Assembly: GCA_051846895.1 (NCBI GenBank)
Contig: JBPYCQ010000005.1
Span: 1 to 64,000, forward strand
Length of the DNA: 64,000 nucleotides
Reading direction: 5' to 3'
Source of the DNA: CALKAL01 sp051846895
GTDB taxonomy: Bacteria; Bacillota; Bacilli; Bacillales; Alkalibacillaceae
A program made the position numbers and the translations under genes. Position 1 is the first letter of the stretch. Every line of letters begins with the position of its first letter. Below the pieces are notes generated by a model, which ran no database searches, was not told the DNA's origin, and saw nothing but the letters and a program-made list of their open reading frames with translations. Shown here piece by piece: positions 18,077 to 26,226 of this stretch.

Positions 18077-18152
18077 TTTGCAGATAGGAGATGTTATTTG
18101 CAGATTAAAATTTACTTTTGGCAGATAGAATTCACTTTTTGGCAGGTAGATT
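18077..18152. repeat. 21-bp-period tandem array 1, left part
   Basis: The core CAGAT recurs at 18081, 18101, 18122 and (as CAGGT) 18143, so the period is 20-21 bp. A typical unit is GCAGATAGAATTCACTTTTTG. The last unit is broken by the IS256-family element; the array continues at 19632. A TTTTGGAAGTC motif lies just before the array (about 18056) and its inverse GACTTCCAAAC lies just after the far end (about 19766). Confidence 0.85.
18145..18152. repeat. Target site duplication, left copy
   Basis: GGTAGATT occurs here and again at 19632-19639, flanking the insertion sequence; 8 bp is the usual IS256-family length. Confidence 0.85.
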
Positions 18153-18264
18153 GGTAGTGTCAAGAATTTTGTGTAAACTGTGCAGAGAGTATTTCTCAAG
18201 TTAAAATGTATTTTATTAGCCTTTCAAGGCTATAGAATGACCTTCATCAGGTTGCTGACCAAAA

Positions 18265-18323
18265 AGCTGATTTTCACCTGTTAAGTCAAGCGTATTTGGC
18301 TTGACTTAACAGGTGTATCAGCT
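18265..18323. terminator. Long hairpin downstream of the transposase gene
   Basis: A perfect 17-bp stem, CACCTGTTAAGTCAAGC (18275-18291) with its complement at 18299-18315, is extended by an outer AGCTGAT/ATCAGCT pair. It lies just after the transposase stop inside the element and probably blocks transcription in both directions. Confidence 0.75.
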
Positions 18324-18354
18324 AAAATACTTTAAAAACCTGAGGAAGTCTTAG

Positions 18355-19527
18355 TTAGAAATCTTTCTGTAGTAATTTATTTTTAATATCTTCCAAGTCT
18401 TTTTGTGCTCCAGGAAATCCCGGTAAGGATCCTCTTGTGTGCCCTTTTTGATTATACTCTTTTAATTGTAAATAGATAATTTTATCCGCAGCATCAATCG
18501 AAGGAAGACTGTTCATCGTCTTAAGTCTTTTTCGAATTTCTTTATTCAAACGCTCTATTATGTTAGTTGTATAAACATATTTACGAATTGGGACCGGGTA
18601 ATCATAAAACGTTAATAATACATCTAAATCTTCTTCCCATGAATTAACTTCACGGCGATACTTGTTTTCCCATTTTTCTTTGCATTGTTTAAAGGCTATT
18701 TTAGCTTGTGAACGGTTCTCGGCATTATAGATAGCCTTAAAATCATGGGCAATCTCCGATTGATCTTTTTTACGAACTTTATTAAGTAAATTACGCATTT
18801 TATGAACCACGCAACGCTGTACTTTGGCTAGTGGAAATACAGTTTTAAAGGATTCTTCTAACCCACTTAAACCATCAAAGATACCTACATCGACAAACTT
18901 CAAGCCACGCTTTTTTAAATCTAATAAAATTTCCTTCCACCCATTAGAAGTTTCGCGACCACCAATATAAAATCCCAATACCTCTCTAGAACCGTCAAAA
19001 CGCAAACCTAAAACGACATAAACAGCTTCGGTATCTACATCATCCCGCCGTACTTTGATATGGATACCATCAAGATATAAAGCTAAGAATGTTTCATCTA
19101 CTGGTCGTTTCTGCCACTGATAAATATCATCCAAAACAACGTTAGTTACATTAGAAATAGTGGCTGGAGAATAAGATTTTCCTATAAGCTTTTCAATAAA
19201 TTTAGCGATGTTTTGCGTGCTAGTACCTGTTTGGTATAATGCAATAATTGATTCTTCAAGAAAAGAATCCCTACGGGCATAAGGTTGGAACAAATTTGTT
19301 TGAAAATCACCTTCACGATCTCTAGGCACTTTAAGTTTGTCTATTGTTCCAAATTTTGTTTGAAGTGAACGAGAATAATAGCCGTTCTTTGAACCGCTAT
19401 CTGTATGATCGTTAAGAAAGGCTTCAATTTCTTGACGAAGAAAAAGTTCAATCTTTTCCTGAATTAATGTAATAACAGATTCTCCTAAAATCTTGTTTAA
19501 ATCTAATTCTTCAGTTAAAATTTTCAT
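18355..19527 (-). CDS. IS256-family (Mutator-type) transposase
   Basis: A 390-residue intact transposase. The N-terminal part (EIEAFLNDHTDSGSKNGYYSR) and the Pfam Mut-type core are clear. The catalytic triad is Asp in LYLDGIHIKV (about 148), Asp in VGIFDGLSGLE (about 216) and Glu in TNIIERLNKEIRKR (about 328), with the family signature around RCVVHKMRNL. It starts at an ATG with AAAGGAGAATAT upstream. Reading frame and DDE residues are intact, so the element may be active. Confidence 0.95.
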   Translation of the reverse strand: MKILTEELDLNKILGESVITLIQEKIELFLRQEIEAFLNDHTDSGSKNGYYSRSLQTKFGTIDKLKVPRDREGDFQTNLFQPYARRDSFLEESIIALYQTGTSTQNIAKFIEKLIGKSYSPATISNVTNVVLDDIYQWQKRPVDETFLALYLDGIHIKVRRDDVDTEAVYVVLGLRFDGSREVLGFYIGGRETSNGWKEILLDLKKRGLKFVDVGIFDGLSGLEESFKTVFPLAKVQRCVVHKMRNLLNKVRKKDQSEIAHDFKAIYNAENRSQAKIAFKQCKEKWENKYRREVNSWEEDLDVLLTFYDYPVPIRKYVYTTNIIERLNKEIRKRLKTMNSLPSIDAADKIIYLQLKEYNQKGHTRGSLPGFPGAQKDLEDIKNKLLQKDF

Positions 19528-19631
19528 AGGACAGATATTCTCCTTTGTTAAGATTTGGTAGTTTTAACTTGAGAATACTCTGTCCTTTTTAATTTGTCTA
19601 GAGAACCTTACACAAAATATTAAACATCATC

Positions 19632-19730
19632 GGTAGATTTTGAAAATTGGCTGATTAAAATTGATTTTTGGCAAATTAGCATCTAATTTTTGCAGATTGA
19701 GGGGGAAGATTTGCAGATTGAATTGGATAT
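19632..19730. repeat. 21-bp-period tandem array 1, right part
   Basis: After the element the core reappears as CTGAT (19651), CAAAT (19672), CAGAT (19693) and CAGAT (19713), again 20-21 bp apart. With the left part this makes about eight units. The first eight bases are the right target duplication. Confidence 0.82.
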
Positions 19731-20202
19731 AGATGAAGAAAAATTGAAAGGTTCTACACTCAAATTTACTATTTTTGACTTCCAAACCCACGTATAGCAG
19801 TTAAGCATATGTCAAAGGTCCTAATTCGACAAAAGCTTCAACCTGGCTAGTAAAAAAGCATGATGGTAAATTTATCTAGCTTTGTTACACTAGCGATAAT
19901 AAAATCCTAAGGCCCGGCATATGAGTGTTTTAGGAGGTGGGCTAGATGGATCGAGAATGATTGGCACTAAGTGTTATACAATAAAAAAATAAAAGCACGT
20001 TTCTTTGATTCAATCATTATTAAGTCCCCTTGCGTAAATTATCAAAAGTTATCGAAAAAATAATTCATTAGATACAGTAAAATAAAACTATAAAACTATT
20101 AATAATTTTTAATATTTCGTTTCTTAGTCCTAATTTTTAATCAACAAATAATGAACAAGAAAATATGATCCTCATCAGTCATTAGTTCTCTGCCTACACC
20201 CC
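19731..20202. other. Gene-free gap of about 470 bp
   Basis: No gene is supported. There is one strong ribosome site, AGGAGGTGGGCTAG before ATG at 19945, but it opens a frame of only four codons. TCCTAA (19900 region) can pair with TTAGGA of that site. The A/T-rich remainder probably holds the promoter of the following operon. I could not match a known riboswitch. Confidence 0.4.
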
Positions 20203-20409
20203 TTGGATATAGTAGGTGCTGCTGCAGGACTCATCGGTGGTCTAGCAACAACGTATTTCTTTAACGGTACAAATACGGGTAGAAGAATGAAGGAAGGAAT
20301 TAAAAAAGGAGCTAAAAAAGTTTATGACGGTGCAGTTTCCCTTGCCAAAAAAGCTGGAGATGGGATTAAGTCAGTATTTAATGGAATAGGTAGTATATTT
20401 GGAAACTAA
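20203..20409 (+). CDS. Small Gly/Ala/Lys-rich protein, YtxH-like, start uncertain
   Basis: A 68-residue product: a hydrophobic Gly-rich start (AAAGLIGGLATTYFF) followed by a basic amphipathic stretch (GRRMKEGIKKGAKKVYDGAVSLAKKAGDGIKSVF). This pattern resembles YtxH-type small membrane proteins. The TTG at 20203 has no clear ribosome site (preceded by CTACACCCC) and no ATG lies upstream in frame, so the N-terminus may be elsewhere or the gene damaged. It lies 39 nt before the membrane protein operon and may be its first gene. Confidence 0.5.
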   Translation: MDIVGAAAGLIGGLATTYFFNGTNTGRRMKEGIKKGAKKVYDGAVSLAKKAGDGIKSVFNGIGSIFGN

Positions 20410-20448
20410 AGCTGTTATTAAAGTTTAAGCAAATGAGATGGTGATTAA

Positions 20449-21072
20449 ATGAGAAAAAATGAAGTCGTGACTTTTAATAAAAGCAAATGGGGGTCCATCA
20501 CGTTTTTACTATTTTTATTAGGTGCAATAACAAGTGTCATCCCTGAAGAAAGCCTTAACTACCTAATCATTAACCTAGCACTCGCCACAATTGGTTCAGT
20601 ATTAATTTTTATATTTTGGAAGATCCACCAGAACAATAGCAAACGATATTTCTCTTTAGGTAGTTATGTGATGATGATGACACTTGCTCTATACACTTGT
20701 ATCCCTATATTCCGAACCTTAGCTGGAACTAATTATATATGGTTAGTAGTCGCACTATTAGCCTTATTAACGTTACCAACGCATTTGTTCAAAGAAAAAT
20801 TACTGAACTTTATAAAAACACCATATAAATACGGGTTCTTTGGTAAAGTGTTTATCTTCGTTTTGATCATGATTTTCTTCTATGGAACGTTTATTTGGAT
20901 TGTGTCGTTAGCAGCTTATGACCAAGTGAATAACTTAGGGTTATTGGGGAGTACTGCCATTTTTGCTGTTGGAACTATCCTACTCTTTTTTGCACCTATC
21001 ATGCTCATTAAGCCAGAGGATGTGGAAAAAACGGAATACAAATTAGTTAGCTTGGAGGAACGTGATGTTTAA
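20449..21072 (+). CDS. Hypothetical polytopic membrane protein
   Basis: A 207-residue protein with about six membrane helices (for example GSITFLLFLLGAITSVI, YIWLVVALLALLTLP, VFIFVLIMIFFYGTFIWIV). No known family recognised. It opens a tightly packed run of six genes with overlaps that ends in TadE and TadG-like proteins, so a role in assembling or exporting those pseudopilins is a reasonable guess from context only. GGTGATTAA precedes the ATG. Confidence 0.7.
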   Translation: MRKNEVVTFNKSKWGSITFLLFLLGAITSVIPEESLNYLIINLALATIGSVLIFIFWKIHQNNSKRYFSLGSYVMMMTLALYTCIPIFRTLAGTNYIWLVVALLALLTLPTHLFKEKLLNFIKTPYKYGFFGKVFIFVLIMIFFYGTFIWIVSLAAYDQVNNLGLLGSTAIFAVGTILLFFAPIMLIKPEDVEKTEYKLVSLEERDV

Positions 21073-21442
21073 TACAAAAAAATTTATTGAAGCTGTTGGA
21101 ATCTCTTTACTTATTACAATTGTATTCTCTTTTTTAATAGGATTTTTTGAATTTCAATCTGTAGAAGGGCTAATAATTATTAACTTCCTTGTCTCATATG
21201 TAGGTATCGGTATTTTAGCCCCATTATTAAACCGAAAAACGCCATACACTGCGGCATTTCTTGGGGCAATAGTGGTTACACTTATAAACTTATTATTTTC
21301 TGTGTACGTTCATAAACTACCGGTCTTTGAGTTTCCAGAGTTAATAAATAATAATCTAGCATCAAGCGTATTAGTGACAATGATTACAGCGCTTGTTGTA
21401 GTTTCAATTTTGAAAAGAAGCGAGAGAGAAGCCTATGATTAA
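21065..21442 (+). CDS. Hypothetical small membrane protein, four helices
   Basis: A 125-residue protein with four predicted membrane segments and short loops. No family recognised. The ATG at 21065 is set by GGAGG six bases upstream; it overlaps the previous gene by 8 nt and the next by 8 nt, so translation is coupled. Confidence 0.7.
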   Translation: MFNTKKFIEAVGISLLITIVFSFLIGFFEFQSVEGLIIINFLVSYVGIGILAPLLNRKTPYTAAFLGAIVVTLINLLFSVYVHKLPVFEFPELINNNLASSVLVTMITALVVVSILKRSEREAYD

Positions 21443-22104
21443 AGATAGTTTTCGAATTTACAATCAATATTTTTTGAAAATTTTGCTGCTAAGTACTATT
21501 TTAATCATTCCTTTAACGTTATTTAACTATTTTGCAACGTTCTATTTATATGAAAACTTAGCAGAAGATCAATATCCAAGTTTATACGCCCTTTTCCTAA
21601 TTGTCGTCAACTTTACGTTGCTCATTCCAACATTTAAAAAAATCGCAGTCACAGATTTAATGGATGGGGAAGAAGCATCGGTCTGGGAATTATGTATGGA
21701 ATTCATCCGACACTTTGGGCTTATTGTATTTATTACGATTCCTTTATACATCATTGGAATACTAGGAACAGGGTTACTTTTCATTCCGACGTTTATCTGT
21801 TTTTCTATTATTCTATTAGTTCCTTTTTTCGTTAACCAAGAAAAAAATGGGCGATATGTTTAGACAAGTTGGCAAAGTTTTTAGAGATGAGAATATATTT
21901 TTACTCCTTGATTTTCTAGTTAATGCAAGTTTACAAGTTTTCGCCTTGTCCGTTATGATTCTAGCATTCGAAAATGTTGAGAGCAATTTTTACGTCTATG
22001 GAGTCGCAAGGGCAATCATTAACGCGTTTACTTATCCAATATTAATTTTTTATTTAACGATGCGCTATGTTAATGTCGAGACTGACTCGAGGAGGTTCTT
22101 ATGA
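21435..22104 (+). pseudogene. Membrane protein gene split by a +1 slip in an A7 tract
   Basis: The first frame (21435-21863) encodes 142 residues with several membrane helices and stops soon after VPFFVNQEKN. The second frame, opening at 21847, gives a further 85 residues with more helices (RQVGKVFRDENIFLLLDFLV...). At 21841-21847 there is a run of seven A; removing one gives NQEKMGDMFRQVGK and a single 222-residue protein (670 nt equals 3x223+1). It may be a sequencing insertion, a phase-variable tract or a slippage site. Function unknown; part of the TadE operon, and its last codons overlap the next gene. Confidence 0.72.
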
Positions 22105-22547
22105 TTCAAGAAGGTGCGAGCATCCAATTACCTAAAAGAAATATGTATTTAGTCGTTCTTTTATCCATTGTAACTGTCGCTGTGTATATTGGCTTTTGGT
22201 TTTTAAGAAATAAAGAAGCGTTTAAACAAGAGAAAAATCACTATATTCCTTTCAAGTGGTGGGTAGTCTGTACTGCATTTTTATTGTTATCTTTTTTACA
22301 CTTATTTGTTGGTGGATTCATTTTTACCCCTTATGGTCTAGCATATATGGAATCATTTAATATTGTTTTAACTTATTTATTCATTGCCCTTTTATATTAC
22401 TCAATCTTTCGCGTAAAAGAGTTGTTAGAACGGGAGTATGAAGACCTTTATTTGAATAAGTATTTGCTCTTTTTCTTTCATATATGGTATTTGCAGTACA
22501 AAATTAATAAGCTAGATGAAGTTAATGAGATGGAGCGAGTCGCATGA
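22101..22547 (+). CDS. Hypothetical membrane protein, DUF4234-like
   Basis: A 148-residue protein starting IQLPKRNMYLVVLLSIVTVAVY followed by GFWFLRNKEAFKQ, which recalls DUF4234 proteins. Three or four membrane helices. ATGA overlaps link it to both neighbours. Role unknown; context suggests the pseudopilin cluster. Confidence 0.7.
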   Translation: MIQEGASIQLPKRNMYLVVLLSIVTVAVYIGFWFLRNKEAFKQEKNHYIPFKWWVVCTAFLLLSFLHLFVGGFIFTPYGLAYMESFNIVLTYLFIALLYYSIFRVKELLEREYEDLYLNKYLLFFFHIWYLQYKINKLDEVNEMERVA

Positions 22548-22939
22548 GAAAAATTTTTAAGCGCGTTCAAAATGAAGACGGTGCGTTAAGCATTGAATTT
22601 CTTGGAATTCTCCCTTTTTTCTTTTTATTGTTTATTATTCTTTGGCAAGTTGTGGCGTCGGGTTATGCTATTTACACGCTGAAGACGGCTGCGAATGAAG
22701 GGGCGAAGGTGTATGCTCTTACTGAGGATAAAGTCGAAGCAGAGAATACAATAATAGAAATCATCGGGGGGACGACAGTGTTAGTATTTAAAGATTCTAA
22801 TGTTGAGGCACTTGGTGCTGGTAAATTTAAGTTGAAATTAGAAGCGAGCCATCCACTTATTTTCGTCCCAGACAAATGGAAGCCTAGTACGTCCATCTCA
22901 TTGAACGAATCTATAACGAGTAGAGTGTTAACGCCATGA
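22544..22939 (+). CDS. TadE-like pseudopilin
   Basis: A 131-residue TadE-type protein. A short basic start (MRKIFKRVQNEDGALSIEFLGILPFFFLLFIILWQ, read in pieces) has the class III-like Gly-Ala/Leu-Ser-Ile-Glu-Phe junction, with Glu at about position 20, then one hydrophobic helix and a KTAANEGAKVYA segment typical of TadE. These minor pseudopilins act at the cell surface with Tad/Flp machinery. No TadA, TadB or TadC gene is in the window. Coupled by ATGA to both neighbours. Confidence 0.82.
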   Translation: MRKIFKRVQNEDGALSIEFLGILPFFFLLFIILWQVVASGYAIYTLKTAANEGAKVYALTEDKVEAENTIIEIIGGTTVLVFKDSNVEALGAGKFKLKLEASHPLIFVPDKWKPSTSISLNESITSRVLTP

Positions 22940-23583
22940 CGTATTTACGAAATGAACGAGGAAACGCTGTGTTTTTTCTCATCGGAACATTAAGTATTGT
23001 CGGGGTCATTTTCTTAATCGTGATGAATATAGGAAGAGCATTCGTGATAGGGGCACATGCTTCAAATGTGGCAGAACAGGCTGCCTATACTGCGACACAT
23101 GTTTATGTTGAAAAGACGAATGATGCTATAAAAGACTATGATAGTTGGTTCATTTTACAGCCAGATTTTATCGATTTAGGGATTGATAAGGTTGGCGATT
23201 TGGTAGATGACAAGCACGAAGCATACAAAAACGCTGGTTACGGAAACAATCAAGCATATATTATGGCTTTAAATCATGTGTTACCAAATGAAATTAATAG
23301 CCGACCCATATTTAAACAATATTTAAAGAGCTACATAGCTAATATAACAACAGGTGAAATTTTCGGTGAAATTTATACGATATTAGATGCAAACGATGGA
23401 GACTTTATAAAAAACGAGACGGAGTTTTTAGCCCCATATTACAATACAGACTGGCGGGTACAGGTAAAAGTAAAAATAAAGTTTAGTAGAATAGCTGATG
23501 GAGAATACATCAATGACGGTGAACATAAATATGATCGTACAGGTTATGGCCCAGAATTAACTTATTTAGAAGAATTATATTAA
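22936..23583 (+). CDS. TadG-like (Flp pilus assembly TadE/G) protein
   Basis: A 215-residue protein: RNERGNAVFFLIGTLSIVGVIFLIVMNIGRA gives the TadG-type start with one membrane helix, then NVAEQAAYTATHVYVEK, the usual Ala-rich stretch after it, and an extracytoplasmic domain of about 150 residues. It is shorter than full TadG and lacks a von Willebrand A motif. Last gene of the operon, followed by a strong terminator. The pairing with TadE supports a surface or pseudopilus role. Confidence 0.75.
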   Translation: MTYLRNERGNAVFFLIGTLSIVGVIFLIVMNIGRAFVIGAHASNVAEQAAYTATHVYVEKTNDAIKDYDSWFILQPDFIDLGIDKVGDLVDDKHEAYKNAGYGNNQAYIMALNHVLPNEINSRPIFKQYLKSYIANITTGEIFGEIYTILDANDGDFIKNETEFLAPYYNTDWRVQVKVKIKFSRIADGEYINDGEHKYDRTGYGPELTYLEELY

Positions 23584-23619
23584 CAAACGCTCATAGACAG
23601 GAGTTAGTGAGCGTTTGTT
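23582..23619. terminator. Bidirectional terminator
   Basis: AACAAACGCTCA and TGAGCGTTTGTT make a perfect 12-bp stem. It includes the stop region of the minus-strand hydrolase and ends the TadE operon. Confidence 0.85.
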
Positions 23620-24455
23620 AATGATTTGAAATCATTTACCATTTGATAAAACTTATCTTTTTCTTCAATAAAAGGATTATGATTACTCTCGTGAAAAGGA
23701 TACAAATGAGAGTTTGGCAGAAGTTGATCAATTTCTATAGTGAAGTCATACGGGCATTGTGCGTCATACAAACCTCCGTAAACAAAAATAGGGACTTGAA
23801 CACTTTTTAATTGCTCCCTTAAATCATAGTTTGGTAGCTCTTTATAAGAATAATAATCAAGGCGTTTTGAAACCGTACGTCCGCTGCTAGGCTTAGCATA
23901 ATACTCATCAAATTTTTCAGGTCGATAAAGCGACATTTCCGCCCATTCACGCCCAGCCTTTCGTCGCTCATCACGACTGGATTCAGGAGACTTAATGATT
24001 CCTAATAGTTCTCTTAATCTTGTATTGTGCGGATTATCTCGACAATAAATACTGCCAGCATGATTCATATACTCATAAGAAGCGGCTGCACCACCAATAA
24101 GTACCTTATTTAAAGATGTCGGGTGGTGAATGGAATAGACAAGCCCTAACATACCACCAGTAGAATGACCGGCAAACGCCCATTGTTCAAAACCTAATGC
24201 CTCACGAATAGCCTCTAAATCAAGACAAGAGGAAACCATACTAAGCTCATCCTCAGTCGATTCCTGATCAGAATTCCCTGCACCTGTTAAATTTACTAAG
24301 AAAACTTTGAACTGATCCAAAAACATATCTGCAAAATAATTCCCCAACTCATTAAACTCACTGTACAGATGCGTCACACAAAGAGGGTCACCATCGCCAT
24401 TGACGAACACTTCAAATGTTCCACGCTTCGTTTCAATTAGCCTTTGCTGCCACAC
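23604..24455 (-). CDS. Alpha/beta hydrolase (prolyl aminopeptidase-like)
   Basis: A 283-residue alpha/beta hydrolase. The nucleophile elbow is GHSTGG (about residues 95-100), preceded by VFLVNLTGAGNSDQE, the strand-loop typical of proline iminopeptidase and related hydrolases. The acid is probably Asp in GGLYDAQCPYD and the His in ESNHNPF. Substrate unknown, cytoplasmic. The start is GTG at 24455 with TGGAG upstream. It follows a small membrane protein gene by 22 nt and probably shares its transcript. Confidence 0.85.
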   Translation of the reverse strand: MWQQRLIETKRGTFEVFVNGDGDPLCVTHLYSEFNELGNYFADMFLDQFKVFLVNLTGAGNSDQESTEDELSMVSSCLDLEAIREALGFEQWAFAGHSTGGMLGLVYSIHHPTSLNKVLIGGAAASYEYMNHAGSIYCRDNPHNTRLRELLGIIKSPESSRDERRKAGREWAEMSLYRPEKFDEYYAKPSSGRTVSKRLDYYSYKELPNYDLREQLKSVQVPIFVYGGLYDAQCPYDFTIEIDQLLPNSHLYPFHESNHNPFIEEKDKFYQMVNDFKSLTNAH

Positions 24456-24477
24456 AGGATAAACACTCCATTATAGA

Positions 24478-24639
24478 TTATTTTACTTTAAATACAGCGC
24501 CAAGAAATCCATATAAAAGCATGCCAAGTCCAAGACCAATAAACAGCCCAGCACTTGTCTTGTCAAATAACATTCCAACTCCCATTCCAAGAATTAATCC
24601 CCCAGGAATGACACTGCCGATTGCCTGATTGCGGTTCAT
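24478..24639 (-). CDS. Small Gly-rich membrane protein (53 aa)
   Basis: ATG at 24639 with AAAGGAAGTG nine bases upstream opens a 53-codon frame. The product has two hydrophobic, Gly-rich helices (GSVIPGGLILGMGVGML and AGLFIGLGLGMLLYGFLG) with short charged ends, a glycine-zipper look. It is the first gene of a probable operon with the hydrolase. Function unknown. Confidence 0.7.
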   Translation of the reverse strand: MNRNQAIGSVIPGGLILGMGVGMLFDKTSAGLFIGLGLGMLLYGFLGAVFKVK

Positions 24640-25133
24640 TTAATCACTTCCTTTATTAAATAATATGCGTCATACATTTAATAAAATTGTAATGTTTTTT
24701 GAAAATTTATGCAATTGAAGGTAGGAAAATAAATTTGGAGTCAAAAGAAAGTATGCTTAGATAAGGGGTGAAAGTGATTAATGTGAGTTGGATTGTATAT
24801 TATCGATTATTAGATAAAGATCTTAATTAATATTGAGGAGAAGTTCGTCTTCATATGGTGAAGGAAATCATTCTCCTCTACTTCAAATCTTGTTTATATA
24901 AAAATACTCAGTAACTACAAGTGGTATCTAGAAAGTTTAAACAAAAACCCCTTTAGTTAGAACAATTAATACTAAACTTTGAACAACAAAATTCTCACGA
25001 ACAGCTTGATTTATAATAGATGATAAGTTTAACAACATTCACCTAACAATAAATATAACCGAAAATGGTATTGTATCCCATAAATCAGAGTATAAATTAA
25101 CTATTGAGTTCATTATTATATAGGCGGTTTTAC
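24640..25133. other. Gene-free gap of about 490 bp
   Basis: No convincing gene. A GTG frame of 18 codons with AAGGGGTGAAA upstream lies at about 24775. A hairpin GAGGAGAA...TTCTCCTC (about 24835-24878) with an inner CTTCA/TGAAG stem is present. The rest is AT-rich and may be a decayed gene. Confidence 0.4.
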
Positions 25134-26042
25134 TTATTTTTGGATTGCCTCATTATTCATACTATTTTCAACATCTTGAATGTTGTATAATGTTTTTGTA
25201 GATAAACTTTCATTTTCAGTTAGTTCAAAAATGAACTTTGCTTTTCTGAAGTTTTCTAATGCTTGGTCATATTTGTTCATATCCTCATAGGCTCGACCCA
25301 GTATAAAGTGCAAATGGCCTAAACCATACATCGTTTGAGTTTTCCTGCATATATTTATACCAATCTTTCCATATTTAATTGACTCGTATAGATTATCTGA
25401 AAATAAGTGTAATCTAGCCAAGTTGTAATATAAATTTACTTTTACTCTGTGATTTGAAAAGTAAGGAATTTTCCTTGTCATTTTCACAATATGATTATAT
25501 ATTTCAAGTGCTTTTTTATTTTGATCTAAATCAACATAAATGTTAGCTTTATTAACTAAGATTTCTATCTCACGCTCTGAGTATAGCCTGTTAGAAGTAT
25601 CGGACAAAGCTAAGGCCTCATCCAAGTATTGCAAGGATTGTTTAATATCCAAGTTAATATGACGTTCGCACAGTGCCTTATGCCATAAAATAAATTGTTT
25701 AAATTTGCGATTATTCATTAAAGGTGTTTTTTCTTCTTTTTTGATTAGTTCTTGGAGAGAAATAAAATCTGTTTTATCAACGAAATCTCTAGCCTGATAT
25801 TCTACTTCCCTTAGGTAATCTATTCTATCTATTTCTGTAGTATCGTAAAAGTAGTTAATATCTACACCTAATCTATTTGCTATTTTAAATAAGATATCTG
25901 CTGCTATTGCTAATGAACCGTTTTCTATTTTACTTATGTATGCTTGGGTGCAGATCCCCTCGCAAAGCTCTTTCTGCGTCATATTTAAATGCTTTCTAAG
26001 TTCATAGATACGTTTTCCAATCTCTTCAAGGTGTTCTTCCAA
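25134..26042 (-). CDS. PlcR/NprR-like (RNPP) peptide-sensing regulator
   Basis: A 302-residue regulator with an XRE helix-turn-helix (about 8-65: IGKRIYELRKHLNMTQKELC, QAYISKIENGSLAI) followed by about five tetratricopeptide repeats (for example LYYNLARLHLFSDNLYESIK and HFILGRAYEDMNKYDQALEN). Length and layout match PlcR, which binds the imported PapR peptide through its TPRs. It is divergent from a gene for a secreted propeptide, with a palindrome between, so it most likely senses that peptide and controls its own locus. GGAGGGTCCTAATT precedes the ATG. The family is clear; the ligand is inferred. Confidence 0.88.
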   Translation of the reverse strand: MEEHLEEIGKRIYELRKHLNMTQKELCEGICTQAYISKIENGSLAIAADILFKIANRLGVDINYFYDTTEIDRIDYLREVEYQARDFVDKTDFISLQELIKKEEKTPLMNNRKFKQFILWHKALCERHINLDIKQSLQYLDEALALSDTSNRLYSEREIEILVNKANIYVDLDQNKKALEIYNHIVKMTRKIPYFSNHRVKVNLYYNLARLHLFSDNLYESIKYGKIGINICRKTQTMYGLGHLHFILGRAYEDMNKYDQALENFRKAKFIFELTENESLSTKTLYNIQDVENSMNNEAIQK

Positions 26043-26144
26043 TTAGGACCCTCCTCTATTTGGTAAAATCTATAAAAAAATATTCCAATGTTTATATTTT
26101 TTTAGAAAAACGAAGAAAAATGAAAGAAAACAGGGTTTTTTCGG

Positions 26145-26171
26145 CTGTAATCGCCTGTAATCGCGATTACA
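26145..26171. promoter_or_regulatory. Operator between PlcR-like regulator and propeptide gene
   Basis: TGTAATCGCGATTACA (26156-26171) is a perfect 16-bp palindrome, preceded by an extra half-site as a direct repeat of CTGTAATCGC (26145-26154 and 26155-26164). A likely -10 box, TATACA, lies at 26193-26198 with no good -35 box 17 bp upstream, so the promoter of the propeptide gene is probably activator-dependent, with this site at about -42, as with PlcR boxes. Confidence 0.7.
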
Positions 26172-26226
26172 CGACTCTTGCAAACGTGATATTATACATT
26201 TAAATCATTAATGGAGGTGTTAATCT

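Larger units (their letters stand above)
18153..19631. mobile_element. Complete IS256-family insertion sequence (1479 bp)
   Basis: Both ends are defined by the 8-bp duplication GGTAGATT. The terminal inverted repeats are imperfect: the left end has GTGTCAAGAATTTTGTGTAA and the inverted right end has ATGTTTAATATTTTGTGTAA. Further in, AGAGTATT(T)CTCAAGTTAAAA is shared by both ends. One transposase gene fills the element. Removing it and one duplication rejoins the 21-bp array in register (next core 21 bp on), which confirms the boundaries. Confidence 0.93.

Noticed and set aside
19945..19959. Strong ribosome site followed by a four-codon frame (M-D-R-E)
   Set aside because: Too short to call a gene; possibly a leader peptide or relic.
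19731..20202. A riboswitch or c-di-GMP aptamer before the TadE operon
   Set aside because: I could not match the conserved bases of any class I know.
24775..24831. 18-codon GTG frame with a ribosome site
   Set aside because: No signal sequence or repeats and no conserved context; not distinguishable from chance.
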